Positions 19,180 through 27,798 of a stretch of DNA of 64,000 nucleotides are shown here, one piece after another. The stretch comes from RYN-230 sp963844695. Lineage in GTDB: Bacteria > Actinomycetota > Actinomycetes > Streptosporangiales > Streptosporangiaceae. Below the pieces are notes generated by a model. The model was given only the letters and a program-made list of their open reading frames with translations. It did not search any database and was not told the DNA's origin. Within the stretch, counting starts at the first letter, position 1, and the number at the start of each line of letters is the position of its first letter. The stretch is from positions 30,915 to 94,914 of the forward strand of contig CAWJPL010000043.1 of NCBI GenBank assembly GCA_963844695.1, written 5' to 3'. The translations under genes were made by a program, and so were the position numbers.

Positions 19180-20106
19180 GTGAGTCAAGCGGGCACAGCG
19201 CCGCGGCGCCTGGTGGCGCTATCAACCGCGTCGGTCTACCCGGACCGGACGCCTGATGCGTTCGAGGTCGCGGCGCGCCTGGGTTACGACGGGGTCGAGG
19301 TGATGGTCACCCCGGACGCGGTCAGCCAGGACGTGGACGTCCTGCGCCGGCTCGCCGACTACCACCACGTCCCGGTGCTCGCGGTGCATGCGCCCTGCCT
19401 GCTGATCACCCAGCGGGTCTGGGGCCGCGAGCCGTGGGGCAAGCTGGTCCGGGCCAAGGACGTGGCCGAGCAGCTGGGCGCCCGGGTGGTCGTGGTGCAT
19501 CCCCCGTTCCGCTGGCAGCGGGACTACGCCCGGGACTTCGCCGCCGGGCTGGCCCGGATGCAGGACGAGACCGACGTGCTGTTCGCGGTGGAGAACATGT
19601 TCCCGCTGCGGGCCCGGGGCGCTGAGGTCGCGCCGTACGCCCCGTCCTGGAACCCGGTCCCGATGGACTACCCGCACGTGACCCTGGACCTGTCCCACAC
19701 CGCCGTGTCCGGCTCCGACGCGCTCGCCATGGCCGACGAGCTCGGCGGACGGCTCGCGCACGTGCACCTGGCCGACGGCACCGGGGTGCCCAACCGCGAC
19801 GAGCACCTGGTCCCCGGCCGCGGTAGCCAGCCGTGCGCGCCGTTGCTGCACCGGCTGGCCGCCGAGAACTACCAGGGGCTGGTCGTGCTGGAGGTCAAGA
19901 CGTTCCGCGCGCCGACCCAGGAGGCCCGGTACTCCGACCTGGCCGAAGCGCTGGAGTTCGCCCGGGGTCACCTGGCCGCCCCCGGGGAGGCCCCCGCGGG
20001 CGCGGCCCCGTCCGGGCCGCCGCCGGCCAGCCCGTCTGCCGCCCCGCCCAGCGCGTCGCCGGCCCGGTTCGGGATGAGCGCCCACCCGCTGACCACCAGT
20101 CGCTAA
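19180..20106 (+). CDS. sugar phosphate isomerase/epimerase-like TIM-barrel protein
   Basis: A 308-residue member of the AP endonuclease 2 / xylose isomerase-like TIM-barrel family. Metal-site blocks are visible in order: GVEVMVTPDAV, VLAVHAPCLL, VVVVHPPFRWQ, FAVENMF, TLDLSHTAVSG, HVHLADG and LVVLEVKTF. The last ~40 residues are a Pro/Ala/Ser-rich tail. The GTG start follows GGAAGGAG by about 5 bases. It is transcribed divergently from radA. The substrate cannot be told from the sequence; the family includes isomerases, epimerases and endonuclease IV-like enzymes. Confidence 0.85.
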   Translation: MSQAGTAPRRLVALSTASVYPDRTPDAFEVAARLGYDGVEVMVTPDAVSQDVDVLRRLADYHHVPVLAVHAPCLLITQRVWGREPWGKLVRAKDVAEQLGARVVVVHPPFRWQRDYARDFAAGLARMQDETDVLFAVENMFPLRARGAEVAPYAPSWNPVPMDYPHVTLDLSHTAVSGSDALAMADELGGRLAHVHLADGTGVPNRDEHLVPGRGSQPCAPLLHRLAAENYQGLVVLEVKTFRAPTQEARYSDLAEALEFARGHLAAPGEAPAGAAPSGPPPASPSAAPPSASPARFGMSAHPLTTSR

Positions 20107-20232
20107 CCGCGAGTCGCTGACCGCCGGTCCCGCACCGCGGTCCGCTTACGACCGTCCGCCGACCACCCGACCCGCCCAGCCGCCTGCCGCGCCACTGCCA
20201 CCAGCGCTGGACGCGGCCACGACCGAGGATGC

Positions 20233-21100
20233 ATGCTGCCCGTCATGACTGCGAACCGTCCCGTCCCGGCCCGTGCCGGAACGCTCATCACCGTGGCGCC
20301 GACCGGTGCGGAATCCGACAAAGCGTCCGTGCCGGCGCTGCCCGTCACCCTGGACGAGCTGACCGCGACCGCAGTGGAATGCCGCGCGGCCGGGGCCGCC
20401 GTGATCCACGTGCACATCCGGGACGGCGAGGCCCAGCCGACCCTGGACCTGGCCCGGCTCCGGGAGACTGTGCAGGCGCTGCGCGACGCCACCGACCTGA
20501 TCATCCAGCTGTCCACCGGCGGTGCCGTCACCGACAGCTTCGACGACCGGCTGGCGGTGCTCGAGGCGGCGCCGGACGCCTGCTCCCTCACCTGCGGCAC
20601 GGTCAACTTCGGCGACGAGGTGTTCGCCAACCCCTGGCCGTTCATCCGCGAGCTGTACGGGCGGACCCAGGCGGCCGGGGTGGTGCCCGAGTTCGAGCTG
20701 TTCGACCTGGGGCAGGTGGCCACGCTGCACCGGCTGCTGGACGAGCTGGGGCCGCCGCACGGCGGTCACGTGCACTGCGACCTGGTGATGGGCGTGCCCG
20801 GCGGGATGCCCGGCACGGTGGCGGCCCTGGTCGCGGCGGTGGCCGCGCTGCCCGGCCGGCGCGACGTGGTCCGCCACCGGGATCGGGCGGACCGCGCTGC
20901 CCGTGGCGCTGGGCGCGCTGGGCGCCGGCGGTCACCTGCGGGTCGGCATGGAGGACACCACCTCGTTCGCCCGGGGCCGGCCCGTGACGGGTAACGCCGA
21001 ACTGGTCGAGCGGGCCGCCGCGCTGGCCGGCCTGGCCCAGCGGCCGCCGCTGGCACCGGACGAGGCCCGGGACATGCTGGGGGTGAGCAGCCGTCACTGA
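20233..21100 (+). pseudogene. BKACE-family beta-keto acid cleavage enzyme (DUF849), one frameshift
   Basis: Members cleave beta-keto acids with acetyl-CoA. The first part (to ~20855) has the Zn-binding HVHIRD and the CGTVNFGDEVF block. After GVPGGMPGTVAALVAAVAALPG the frame is lost. Reading resumes at +1 as ATWSATGIGRTALPVALGALGAGGHLRVGMEDT, which is typical family sequence, and ends at 21100. Deleting one C in GGCCGGC (20854-20860) restores a normal 288-residue protein. Either ATG (20233 or 20245) may be the start. The asparaginase gene follows immediately. The lesion looks like a single-base assembly error but could be a recent mutation. Confidence 0.8.
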
Positions 21101-21161
21101 GCCGCCCATCCTCGCCGAGGTCGTCCGCTCGGGGTTCGTCGAGTCGAGGCACCGCGTTTCG

Positions 21162-22061
21162 TTGGTGACAATCGGGGCCGACGGGACGCCGCAGCTGACC
21201 GCCGGCCAGTGGGACGTGCCGATGTTCCCGCGCTCATCGAACAAGCCGATGCAGGCGGCCGGCATGCTGCGCTGCGGCCTGGACCTGGACGGTGAGCTGC
21301 TGGCGCTGGCCGCGGCCAGCCATTCGGGTGAGGACTTCCACGTCGCCGGGGTGCGGAAGATCCTGGCCCGGGCCGGGCTGACCGAGGACGAGCTGCAGTG
21401 CCCGCGGGCGCTGCCCCGGGAAGAGGTGTTCCAGCAGGAGTTCCTGCGTGAGGGCGGGGAGCCCGACCGGGTGCACATGAACTGCTCCGGCAAGCACGCG
21501 GCCATGCTGGCCACCTGCCTGGTGGCCGGCTGGCCCACGGCCACCTATACCGACCCCGGGCACCCGCTCCAGGTGGCGCTCCGCCAGGCCCTCGAGAGCC
21601 TGGCCGGGGAGCAGTCCGCGGCGGTGGGCGTGGACGGGTGCGGTGCCCCCGTGTTCGCCCTGTCCCTGGCCGGCCTGGCCCGGGCGTTCCAGGCGCTGGT
21701 CACCGGCTCGCCGGGCACGCCGGAGCGCCGGGTGGCCGACGCGATGCGGGCGTACCCGGAATGGACGTCGGGCAGCCTGCGCACGGAGCGGGCGCTGATG
21801 GCCACCGTCCCGGGCCTGCTGCTCAAGGTGGGGGCAGATGGCGTGCAGGCGTTCGCGCTGGCGGACGGCCGGGCCGCGGCGTTCAAGATCGAGGACGGCT
21901 CGGCCCGGGCCCGGGACCCGATCACGGTCGCGCTGCTGCGGCGGCTCGGCGTGACCACCAGGCCGGGGGTGCCGGACTCGGCGCTGGACGAGATCGGCGC
22001 GGTGCCGGTGACCGGCGGCGGCCGGGTCGTCGGCTTCATCCGGGCGGAACTCCCCGGCTGA
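21162..22061 (+). CDS. L-asparaginase II family protein
   Basis: Expected to hydrolyse L-asparagine to aspartate and ammonia; the family is the thermolabile, Rhizobium-type asparaginase (PF06089). Key blocks are present: PMFPRSSNKPMQA, ASHSGEDFHV, VHMNCSGKHAAML and GVDGCGAPVFAL. The first canonical starts are TTG 21159 and GTG 21162. Recognisable family sequence (EPPILAEVVRSGFVESRHR) begins upstream at 21093 and has no ATG, GTG or TTG in frame before a stop. The true start is thus non-canonical (GTC at 21093, overlapping the DUF849 stop), mutated, or hidden by an error. The enzyme itself looks intact. Confidence 0.85.
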   Translation: MVTIGADGTPQLTAGQWDVPMFPRSSNKPMQAAGMLRCGLDLDGELLALAAASHSGEDFHVAGVRKILARAGLTEDELQCPRALPREEVFQQEFLREGGEPDRVHMNCSGKHAAMLATCLVAGWPTATYTDPGHPLQVALRQALESLAGEQSAAVGVDGCGAPVFALSLAGLARAFQALVTGSPGTPERRVADAMRAYPEWTSGSLRTERALMATVPGLLLKVGADGVQAFALADGRAAAFKIEDGSARARDPITVALLRRLGVTTRPGVPDSALDEIGAVPVTGGGRVVGFIRAELPG

Positions 22062-22192
22062 GGCACCCACCCGGGACCCGGACTCCAGCCCCGCCGCATC
22101 GGCCGCGCCCGCCCTGGCTGCGGTAGCCGTCCCGCCTTTCCAGGCCCGGATCCATCCCTGCCCTTGCGGGTTCGGCACCCCTCTCCGGCCGG

Positions 22193-22223
22193 GTGCTTGC
22201 TGTGCGTTTGCAAAAGCAAGCAC
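22193..22223. promoter_or_regulatory. inverted repeat before the XRE regulator
   Basis: Perfect 8-base arms GTGCTTGC (22193-22200) and GCAAGCAC (22216-22223) flank a 15-base AT-leaning loop, 20 bases before the GTG start of the regulator gene. This is a good candidate for an autoregulatory operator overlapping the promoter. Confidence 0.5.
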
Positions 22224-22242
22224 TGTTTGATTCACTGAATCT

Positions 22243-22914
22243 GTGAGTCCTATGCGAGTGAGCTCCATCGGTGAGTACATCAAGGAGCAGCGAGAGCAGG
22301 CGAAGATCTCGCTGCGCCAGCTATCCGCGGCCGCCGGGGTCTCCAACCCGTACCTGAGCCAGATCGAGCGCGGCCTGCGCCGGCCGAGCGCCGAGATACT
22401 GCAGCAGATCGCCAAGGGGCTGCGGATCTCTGCGGAGGCCCTGTACGTGCAGGCCGGGATCCTCGAGGACCGGCCGGCCGACTCGGGGGTCCGCGCGGCC
22501 GTGCTGGCCGCCCCCGAACTCACCGAGCGGCAGAAGCAGGTCCTGCTGGAGATCTACGAGTCCTTCCGCCGGGAGGCTACGGCCGACACGCCGGAAGACG
22601 CCGAGGCAGCCGCCGTCGCGGCGGAGGTAGCCGCCATCCAGGCGGCCGCGGCTGAGGCCACGGCGGCCCAGACGGCGGCCGGGGCGGCCCGCCCGCAGGA
22701 CGCCAGCGAAGGCGCCTGGGAGCAGGCGACCGGACTGGCTGACACGGGGCTGGCTGACACGGGGCTGGCTGACACCGGGCTGGCTCACACCGGACTCGAC
22801 GAAGAGAATGACGACCCCCTCGCGGCATCGGAGCCGTTGGGCCACCACGAGGCCGCCGGTCCGGCGGCCCCTGACTCAACGGGTCTGCCGGGACGGGTGG
22901 ACCAGGAAGGATGA
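22243..22914 (+). CDS. XRE-family regulator of the hbhA cluster
   Basis: A 223-residue helix-turn-helix protein; the same gene order (XRE - HbhA - DUF2516) occurs at Rv0474-0476 in mycobacteria. The Cro/C1-type HTH fills residues ~10-65 (ISLRQLSAAAGVSNPYLSQIERG). The second half is Ala-rich helix, a pentapeptide repeat (LADTG x3, LAHTG) and a disordered acidic tail. Start is GTG 22243 or ATG 22252; neither has a clear ribosome binding site, and the transcript may be leaderless. The stop codon abuts the ATG of the HbhA-like gene. The perfect inverted repeat just upstream is its likely operator. Confidence 0.85.
   Translation: MSPMRVSSIGEYIKEQREQAKISLRQLSAAAGVSNPYLSQIERGLRRPSAEILQQIAKGLRISAEALYVQAGILEDRPADSGVRAAVLAAPELTERQKQVLLEIYESFRREATADTPEDAEAAAVAAEVAAIQAAAAEATAAQTAAGAARPQDASEGAWEQATGLADTGLADTGLADTGLAHTGLDEENDDPLAASEPLGHHEAAGPAAPDSTGLPGRVDQEG
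22735..22794 (+). repeat. 15-bp minisatellite in the XRE regulator
   Basis: Four tandem units of CTGGCTGACACGGGG, the last with changes, encode LADTG/LAHTG in the C-terminal tail of the regulator. They keep the reading frame. Confidence 0.9.
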
Positions 22915-23223
22915 ATGACCATGAACCGAAGCACTCTTGACGTGAAGACCGAGGTGCGCAAGCTGGCCGGCAGCAAGCCGGTGCAGGCCGCCGCCGGGGC
23001 CGGGGTCCTGGCTTCCGAGGCCCTGCGTGAGCTGCCCGCCCGGATCACCCGGTGGCGCAGCGACGGCTCGCTGGCGGCCCTGCCCGCCCGGGCCACCGAG
23101 TACATGACGACCGCCCGCACCAAGGCGGTCCAGGAGTACGACAAGCTCGCCATGCACGGCGCCCGGGTGCTCAACGGGAAGACCGCACTGCCCGGCAAGG
23201 GCGCCGCGGGCAAGAAGAGCTGA
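22915..23223 (+). CDS. HbhA-like heparin-binding haemagglutinin homologue
   Basis: A 102-residue mostly helical protein in the position of hbhA behind the XRE gene. It starts at an ATG directly after the preceding TGA, with GAAGGA as ribosome binding site. It has no signal peptide. An amphipathic helix (EVRKLAGSKPVQAAAGAGVLASEALRELP and onward) is followed by TEYMTTARTKAVQEYDKLAMHG and a short basic tail (GKGAAGKKS). Mycobacterial HbhA is twice as long with a lysine-rich repeat tail; here only a remnant tail exists. Adhesion is therefore not implied; a role in membrane or lipid-body association is equally possible. Confidence 0.7.
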   Translation: MTMNRSTLDVKTEVRKLAGSKPVQAAAGAGVLASEALRELPARITRWRSDGSLAALPARATEYMTTARTKAVQEYDKLAMHGARVLNGKTALPGKGAAGKKS

Positions 23224-23308
23224 CCATCCGTGCGCAGGCAGATGCTGCAGGCCGGGCGGGAGACGGGCTTTGGTTCCGGTTCCCGCCCGGACCGGATAGC
23301 CTGAACAC

Positions 23309-23659
23309 GTGTTGCTGAACACAGGAGCGATGAGCCCGCTCTACTGGTTCCTCGAGATACTGGCGATCGCCGCCTTTGTCTGCGAGGTTTGGGGCTTCGT
23401 GGACGCACTGCGCCGTCCGTCGAAAGCATTCGTAGCGGCCGGCAAGCAGACCAAGCCGCTCTGGCTGATCATCCTCGGCGTGGCCGCGGTGATCGGGCTC
23501 TACCTCGGCGTGCTGTCCGGCGGCTTCGGAGCCGTGGGCATCCTGCCGATCGCGGCCTTCGTGGCCTCGGCCATCTACCTCACCGACGTGCGGCCCAAGG
23601 TCAGGGAGTACGGCGGCACCGGCGGAAGCAGCAGTTCCGGCCCCTACGGCCCCTGGTAA
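23309..23659 (+). CDS. DUF2516 family membrane protein
   Basis: A 116-residue integral membrane protein matching Rv0476 in position and character. It has three hydrophobic helices (LEILAIAAFVCEVWGFV, WLIILGVAAVIGLYLGVL, GILPIAAFVASAIYL) with the conserved FVDALRRP between the first two, and a Gly/Ser-rich C-terminus. Start is GTG 23309 or ATG 23330; GGAG stands close before the ATG. Function is unknown. It probably belongs to one operon with the XRE and HbhA-like genes and perhaps alaX, which starts 9 bases after its stop. Confidence 0.85.
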   Translation: MLLNTGAMSPLYWFLEILAIAAFVCEVWGFVDALRRPSKAFVAAGKQTKPLWLIILGVAAVIGLYLGVLSGGFGAVGILPIAAFVASAIYLTDVRPKVREYGGTGGSSSSGPYGPW

Positions 23660-23668
23660 CCCCCGGCC

Positions 23669-24397
23669 GTGCGCACCCACCGGCTCGAACTCGACGACCA
23701 GTCGCTCCGTGAGTGGGACGCGGTCGTGCTCGCGTCCGGCCCGGACGGGATCGTCCTGGACTCCTCGGCCTTCTATCCCGGCGGCGGCGGCCAGCCACCC
23801 GACCACGGGGTGCTGCTGTGGGGTGGCGTGCAGACCCGGATCGTGGGCGCCCGCAAGGGTGACGACCTTTACCTGATCCCCGCCGAAGACGACCCGTTGC
23901 CGCCGGCCGGTACCGCGGTCCGCGGCGCCGTCGAGGACGGACGCCGCACCGCCCTGATGCGCACCCACACCGCGCTGCACGTGCTCGGCGGCGTGGTCTT
24001 CCGGGACTTCGGCGCACTGGTCACCGGCGGGAACATGGAACCGCTGACCGCGCGGATGGACTTCAACCTGACCGAGGTCCCGCCCGGTTTCCGGGACGCG
24101 GTCGAAGCCGCGTGCAACGTGGAACTCGCCGCGGACCGCCGGATCGACGTCCGGGTGCTCCCGCGCGATCAGGCGTTCGCCATCCCGGACATCATCCGCA
24201 CCGCCACCAACCTGGTCCCGCCGGAGGTCAAGGAGGTGCGGATCATCGACATCGTCGGCCTCGACCAGCAGGCGGACGGCGGTACGCACGTGGCCTCGAC
24301 CCGCCAGGTCGGGGAGATCGGCGTCGTCAAGATCGAGAACAAGGGCAAGGGGTTCCGCCGGGTGCGGATCCAGGTCGCCGACCGCCCGCCGTCCTGA
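23669..24397 (+). CDS. alanyl-tRNA editing protein (AlaX family)
   Basis: A 242-residue free-standing editing domain that deacylates mischarged tRNA(Ala). The N-terminal part has DSSAFYPGGGGQP, as in the AlaRS editing region. The metal site keeps HxxxH (RTHTALHVLGG near residue 98). The second half of the site reads ADGGTHV, with Asp where many homologues have Cys, so a metal ligand differs. The length with its N-terminal beta-barrel fits AlaX-M. The GTG start lies 9 bases after the DUF2516 stop, so the genes are probably co-transcribed. Confidence 0.9.
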   Translation: MRTHRLELDDQSLREWDAVVLASGPDGIVLDSSAFYPGGGGQPPDHGVLLWGGVQTRIVGARKGDDLYLIPAEDDPLPPAGTAVRGAVEDGRRTALMRTHTALHVLGGVVFRDFGALVTGGNMEPLTARMDFNLTEVPPGFRDAVEAACNVELAADRRIDVRVLPRDQAFAIPDIIRTATNLVPPEVKEVRIIDIVGLDQQADGGTHVASTRQVGEIGVVKIENKGKGFRRVRIQVADRPPS

Positions 24398-24473
24398 TGC
24401 CGACCGCGCCGTCCTGATGCCGGCCGCGCGCCGTCCTGAGCTGGCCAGCAGGCGCCGGGGCTGAGGACGCTGC

Positions 24474-25463
24474 TTAGAGCGGCATCACCAGGAGCGCGGC
24501 GGGGACCACGACCAGCGCGGCGGCCGTGCCGCAGACCAGAAGCCGGGCGGCCAGGCCAAGCCCGGGCGCCGGGGTGAGCAGCCGCTCCACCCGGGCGGTC
24601 ACCCCGCTCTCGCCTTCGGCGCCGTCCCCGTCCTCAGCGCGGCCCTCGTCCTCAGGGCGGCTCTCGTCCGCCACGGCCAGCGTGCCGGCCGGCGTGCCCG
24701 GCGTGCCCGCGGCGCCGACCCGGATCAGCGCGGTGACGAGTTCCCGGGCCGGCCGCTGCCGCGCGGCGTGGTCGTCCGCGAGCATCTCGACCAGCAGTGC
24801 GACCGACGCGTAGGACCGCTGTACCAGTACCGACCAGGGGAAGGCCCGGGCCAGGGCGGTGAACGGCAGCAGCACCAAGTCGTGCCGCTCCCGCAGATGC
24901 GCTCGCTCGTGGGCCAGGACCGCGGCCAATTCCGCCTGGTCCAGCAGGTCGAGCGCGCCTGCGCTGATCACGATGCGGGAGCGCAGCCCGGGCACGCAGT
25001 AGGCGGCCGCGGCCGGATAGTCGACGACCAGGGCGCCAGGGACCTTCGGGTCGCCGTGCGCGAGCAGGCTCAGCAGCGCCCGGTGGCGCCGGCGGTCCCG
25101 CAGCACCGCCCCGGTCGAGGCGATCAGGACCCAGCACAGCAGGGCGAGCAACGCCGCCGAGGCACCCAGGCAGAGCAGCCGCATCGCCGCGGACAGGCCG
25201 GGTGGCCGTACCTCGCCGGTCACGTTGCGGACCGCGCGGTCCAGGACCGTGAGCGCGCCACCGGCCACCCCGGGTCCTTCCGGGTCCGCACCGAGCGCCG
25301 CCAGCGTGCCGATCGCGGCGACTCCCCAGCCGAGCCCCATGGCCTGCCACAGCATGATGGCCGCCGCCGGTGACCGGCGTGGCCAGCGCGCGGTAGCTAG
25401 CTCCGCGGCGGCGGGTACCAGGCCCACCGCGACGGTAGCCAGAACCAGGACTGGGGAAAGCAC
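24474..25463 (-). CDS. M56-family (BlaR1/MecR1-like) membrane metallopeptidase
   Basis: A 329-residue membrane protease. Hydrophobic helices lie at the N-terminus (residues ~3-25, 33-60), near 95-118 (LLALLCWVLIASTGAVL) and at the C-terminus (LLVCGTAAALVVVPAALLV). The gluzincin motif HERAH near residue 185 sits on the cytoplasmic side, and a further Glu lies in EMLADDHAA. It lacks the extracellular penicillin-binding sensor of BlaR1. It starts 6 bases after the blaI-like gene, the conserved pair in which the peptidase relieves BlaI repression. A low-complexity Asp/Glu-Gly segment lies near 265. Confidence 0.88.
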   Translation of the reverse strand: MLSPVLVLATVAVGLVPAAAELATARWPRRSPAAAIMLWQAMGLGWGVAAIGTLAALGADPEGPGVAGGALTVLDRAVRNVTGEVRPPGLSAAMRLLCLGASAALLALLCWVLIASTGAVLRDRRRHRALLSLLAHGDPKVPGALVVDYPAAAAYCVPGLRSRIVISAGALDLLDQAELAAVLAHERAHLRERHDLVLLPFTALARAFPWSVLVQRSYASVALLVEMLADDHAARQRPARELVTALIRVGAAGTPGTPAGTLAVADESRPEDEGRAEDGDGAEGESGVTARVERLLTPAPGLGLAARLLVCGTAAALVVVPAALLVMPL

Positions 25464-25469
25464 GGAAAG

Positions 25470-25835
25470 TCAGCTCCCAGCGGGATCTCCGCCTGTCTCC
25501 AGGGCTCGACGCAGCACCCGTGCCTCGCTACCCGACACGCGGCGGGCGAAACTCGCGAGCGCGGCCGACCGGTCGCCGGTCTGGTCGAGGGCGAAAAGCA
25601 TCAGTTCGGTGACGTATGCTTCCCGGCTCGCTGCGGCACGGTACAGCCAGGCCCGTCCGTCCCGCTCTCGCCGGGCGAACCCTTTCTTGGCCAATCGGTC
25701 CAGGACGGTCATCACTGTGGTGTGAGCCAGATCCCGGTCGGTAAGCCTACTGCCAACCTGGCGTACCGTGAGCTGAGTCTCGCTTTCCCAGAGAACGTCC
25801 ATGATGGCGCGTTCGAGTTCGCCCAGTCGGTTCAC
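25470..25835 (-). CDS. BlaI/MecI/CopY-family repressor
   Basis: A 121-residue winged-helix repressor. The DNA-binding part has ERAIMDVLWESETQLTVRQV and HTTVMTVLDRLAKKGFARRERDGRAWLYR, diagnostic of the family. The C-terminal helical part is the dimerisation and cleavage region. The GTG start abuts a GTAG-N5-CTAC dyad, which is probably its own operator. The mRNA may be leaderless, because no ribosome binding site is visible. The M56 peptidase gene follows 6 bases later in the same operon. Confidence 0.92.
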   Translation of the reverse strand: MNRLGELERAIMDVLWESETQLTVRQVGSRLTDRDLAHTTVMTVLDRLAKKGFARRERDGRAWLYRAAASREAYVTELMLFALDQTGDRSAALASFARRVSGSEARVLRRALETGGDPAGS

Positions 25836-25848
25836 GTAGTCACTCTAC
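25836..25848. promoter_or_regulatory. predicted BlaI-type operator
   Basis: GTAGTCACTCTAC is a GTAG-N5-CTAC dyad touching the start codon of the blaI-like gene. BlaI operators of actinobacteria are likewise built from GTAG/CTAC-type half-sites. Position and symmetry support autoregulation. Confidence 0.5.
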
Positions 25849-25896
25849 CTACCGGCTCTTCCGCAGGGCAGACCCAACCCCGCCGGCCCCAGCAGA

Positions 25897-27798
25897 CTAC
25901 GTCAGCCAGTACACGTTGTAGTGCTGGTGCTGCATCCGCGCGATCGGGATGAGCGTGACGTCGCGGCCGCTCGCCGTCGCCTCGAAACGCAGCCGCCGCC
26001 CCGGGATCCGGGTCACCGACCCGGGGTTCAGCCCGGGCATGAGCATGGACTCCACGCCGCCGTAGCCGCCGCTGAGCACGACGGGGCCATAGGTGACGGC
26101 CTGCACCGCGGGCCGGTCCGGCGTCCGGTTCAGCGCGAGCGTCATCGGCAGGCTCACGTCCACCCGGTCGCCGGGCCGCCAGTGCCGCTCGATGACCAGC
26201 CACGTTCCCGCAGTATGCGGGCCGGGCAGTGGCTCGCCGTTCACCCAGGCCCGGGCCGGGCCGGCCAGCCAGCCTGGCAGCCGGACCCGCACGGCCATCC
26301 GGGCGGAGCCGGAAACGACCCTGAGATGGGTGGCGGGCTCGTCCGGGAACCCGGTGGACTGCCGGATCGTCATGCCCGCCGCCGGCCAGCTGACCTCGGA
26401 GGGGACGAACAGGTTGACGAACAGCCCGCGGGTGTCCCGGGAGTAGACGGTGTCCGCGAACTTGGACTGGGTCTCCATCCCGGTCGCGTCGTCGCAGGAG
26501 AAATTGTGGTAGTTGGTCGAGTAGACGTTGGGGTCGGTGCCCAGAAACGGTGGCTGGCGCTTGAACGCGGCTGGTGACAACCCGGTGTAGTAGATGTTGA
26601 AGCCGTGCGCCGACCGCGGGTCCTGTTCGCCCAGCATCTGGTTGAACAGGGTTCGCTCGTAGTAGTCGAGCAGGTCCACCCGGTGCGGCTGGTGGAAATG
26701 CAGCAGCCGGGTCAGCTTCAGCATGTTGTAACTGCAGCAGTTCTCGCAGGTGCGGTTGCTCAGCTGGCCGGCGATCACGTCGGGCGGATGCCAGTGCTCC
26801 CAGTTGCTGGTGCCGCCGATGACGTAGGCGTGGTGGCCGGTGACGATCCGCCAGAAGTTGGCGGCGATGTCGTGGTAGCGGCGGTCCCCGGTTTCCTCCC
26901 AGATCCGGACGCAGGCGATCATCTTCGGGATGTTGGTGTTCGCATGCAGGCCAGACAGGTTGTCCTGGCCGCGGGCCAGCGGGTCGAAGACCCGGGCGTG
27001 ATAGAACCGCTCCGCCGTGCGCAGGTAACTCTCGTCCCAGGTCAGCCGGTACAGATTGGTCAGCGACTCGGCCAGGCCGCCGTGCTCGATATTCAGGATC
27101 CGCTGCATGTGCGGGTAGGAGAGCCGGCCGGTGCGCCACCCCACCCAGTCGCCGAGCCGGGCTGCCACCTCGAGGGCCCGGGCGTTCCCGGCCAGCTCAT
27201 GCTGGTCGATCAGCCCGGCCATTATCTTGTGGATCATGTAGTAAGGCGACCAGACCCGCAGGCCCGCTTCGAGCCGGTCGAAGAAGGTCTCCGGGAAGGC
27301 CGACAGGTACCCGTCGTGGAAACCTGCCGCGCGATCCCGGGACTGGCACCGGGCCAGCTGCTCCACCAGGTAGGCGCCCTTGTCCGCCGCGGCCTGGTTC
27401 CCCGTGTTGGCGTAGGTGAGGGCGAGCCCCGACATCAGGTGCCCGGTGCAGTGCCCGCGGACCAGGGATCCCGGCTGCTCCCAGCCGCCGCATGGCCGGG
27501 CCGACGAGGGCAGGCCGTAGTTCAGCCGGAAGGTGTGCAGCAGCCGGTCCGGATCGACGAACATGAGGTAGTTCGTGTTCCGCGCCTGGTTCGCGCGCAT
27601 CGGGCTGTCCAGCAGCCGGACCGCGGACAGCGGGAACGCCGCCGTGAGTCCGGCGGCTCCGTCCGGGACGTACCCGCTCGTCCAGTTGCCCGACGTCGCA
27701 CTCAGCCGCCCGGGCAGGACGCTGCCCAGCACCGCCCCGGCCGCAGCGCCGCCGATCGCGGCGAGTACCGCCCTTCTGCCGACCAGATCCGAGGACAT
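25897..27798 (-). CDS. Tat-exported GH127/DUF1680-type glycoside hydrolase
   Basis: A 633-residue secreted enzyme of the beta-L-arabinofuranosidase clan (GH127/GH146). The N-terminus has a twin-arginine signal (GRRAVLAAIGGAAAGAVLG). The catalytic (alpha/alpha)6 barrel begins VRLLDSPM and has GGWEQPGSLVRGHCTGHLMSG. The zinc/cysteine catalytic block TCENCCSYNMLKLTRLL is near residue 350, followed by beta-sandwich domains. The likely job is trimming L-arabinofuranosyl groups from plant or cell-wall polysaccharide. The ATG at 27798 was chosen because it directly precedes the signal; the frame extends further without signals. No transporter or other glycosidase is adjacent. Confidence 0.88.
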   Translation of the reverse strand: MSSDLVGRRAVLAAIGGAAAGAVLGSVLPGRLSATSGNWTSGYVPDGAAGLTAAFPLSAVRLLDSPMRANQARNTNYLMFVDPDRLLHTFRLNYGLPSSARPCGGWEQPGSLVRGHCTGHLMSGLALTYANTGNQAAADKGAYLVEQLARCQSRDRAAGFHDGYLSAFPETFFDRLEAGLRVWSPYYMIHKIMAGLIDQHELAGNARALEVAARLGDWVGWRTGRLSYPHMQRILNIEHGGLAESLTNLYRLTWDESYLRTAERFYHARVFDPLARGQDNLSGLHANTNIPKMIACVRIWEETGDRRYHDIAANFWRIVTGHHAYVIGGTSNWEHWHPPDVIAGQLSNRTCENCCSYNMLKLTRLLHFHQPHRVDLLDYYERTLFNQMLGEQDPRSAHGFNIYYTGLSPAAFKRQPPFLGTDPNVYSTNYHNFSCDDATGMETQSKFADTVYSRDTRGLFVNLFVPSEVSWPAAGMTIRQSTGFPDEPATHLRVVSGSARMAVRVRLPGWLAGPARAWVNGEPLPGPHTAGTWLVIERHWRPGDRVDVSLPMTLALNRTPDRPAVQAVTYGPVVLSGGYGGVESMLMPGLNPGSVTRIPGRRLRFEATASGRDVTLIPIARMQHQHYNVYWLT

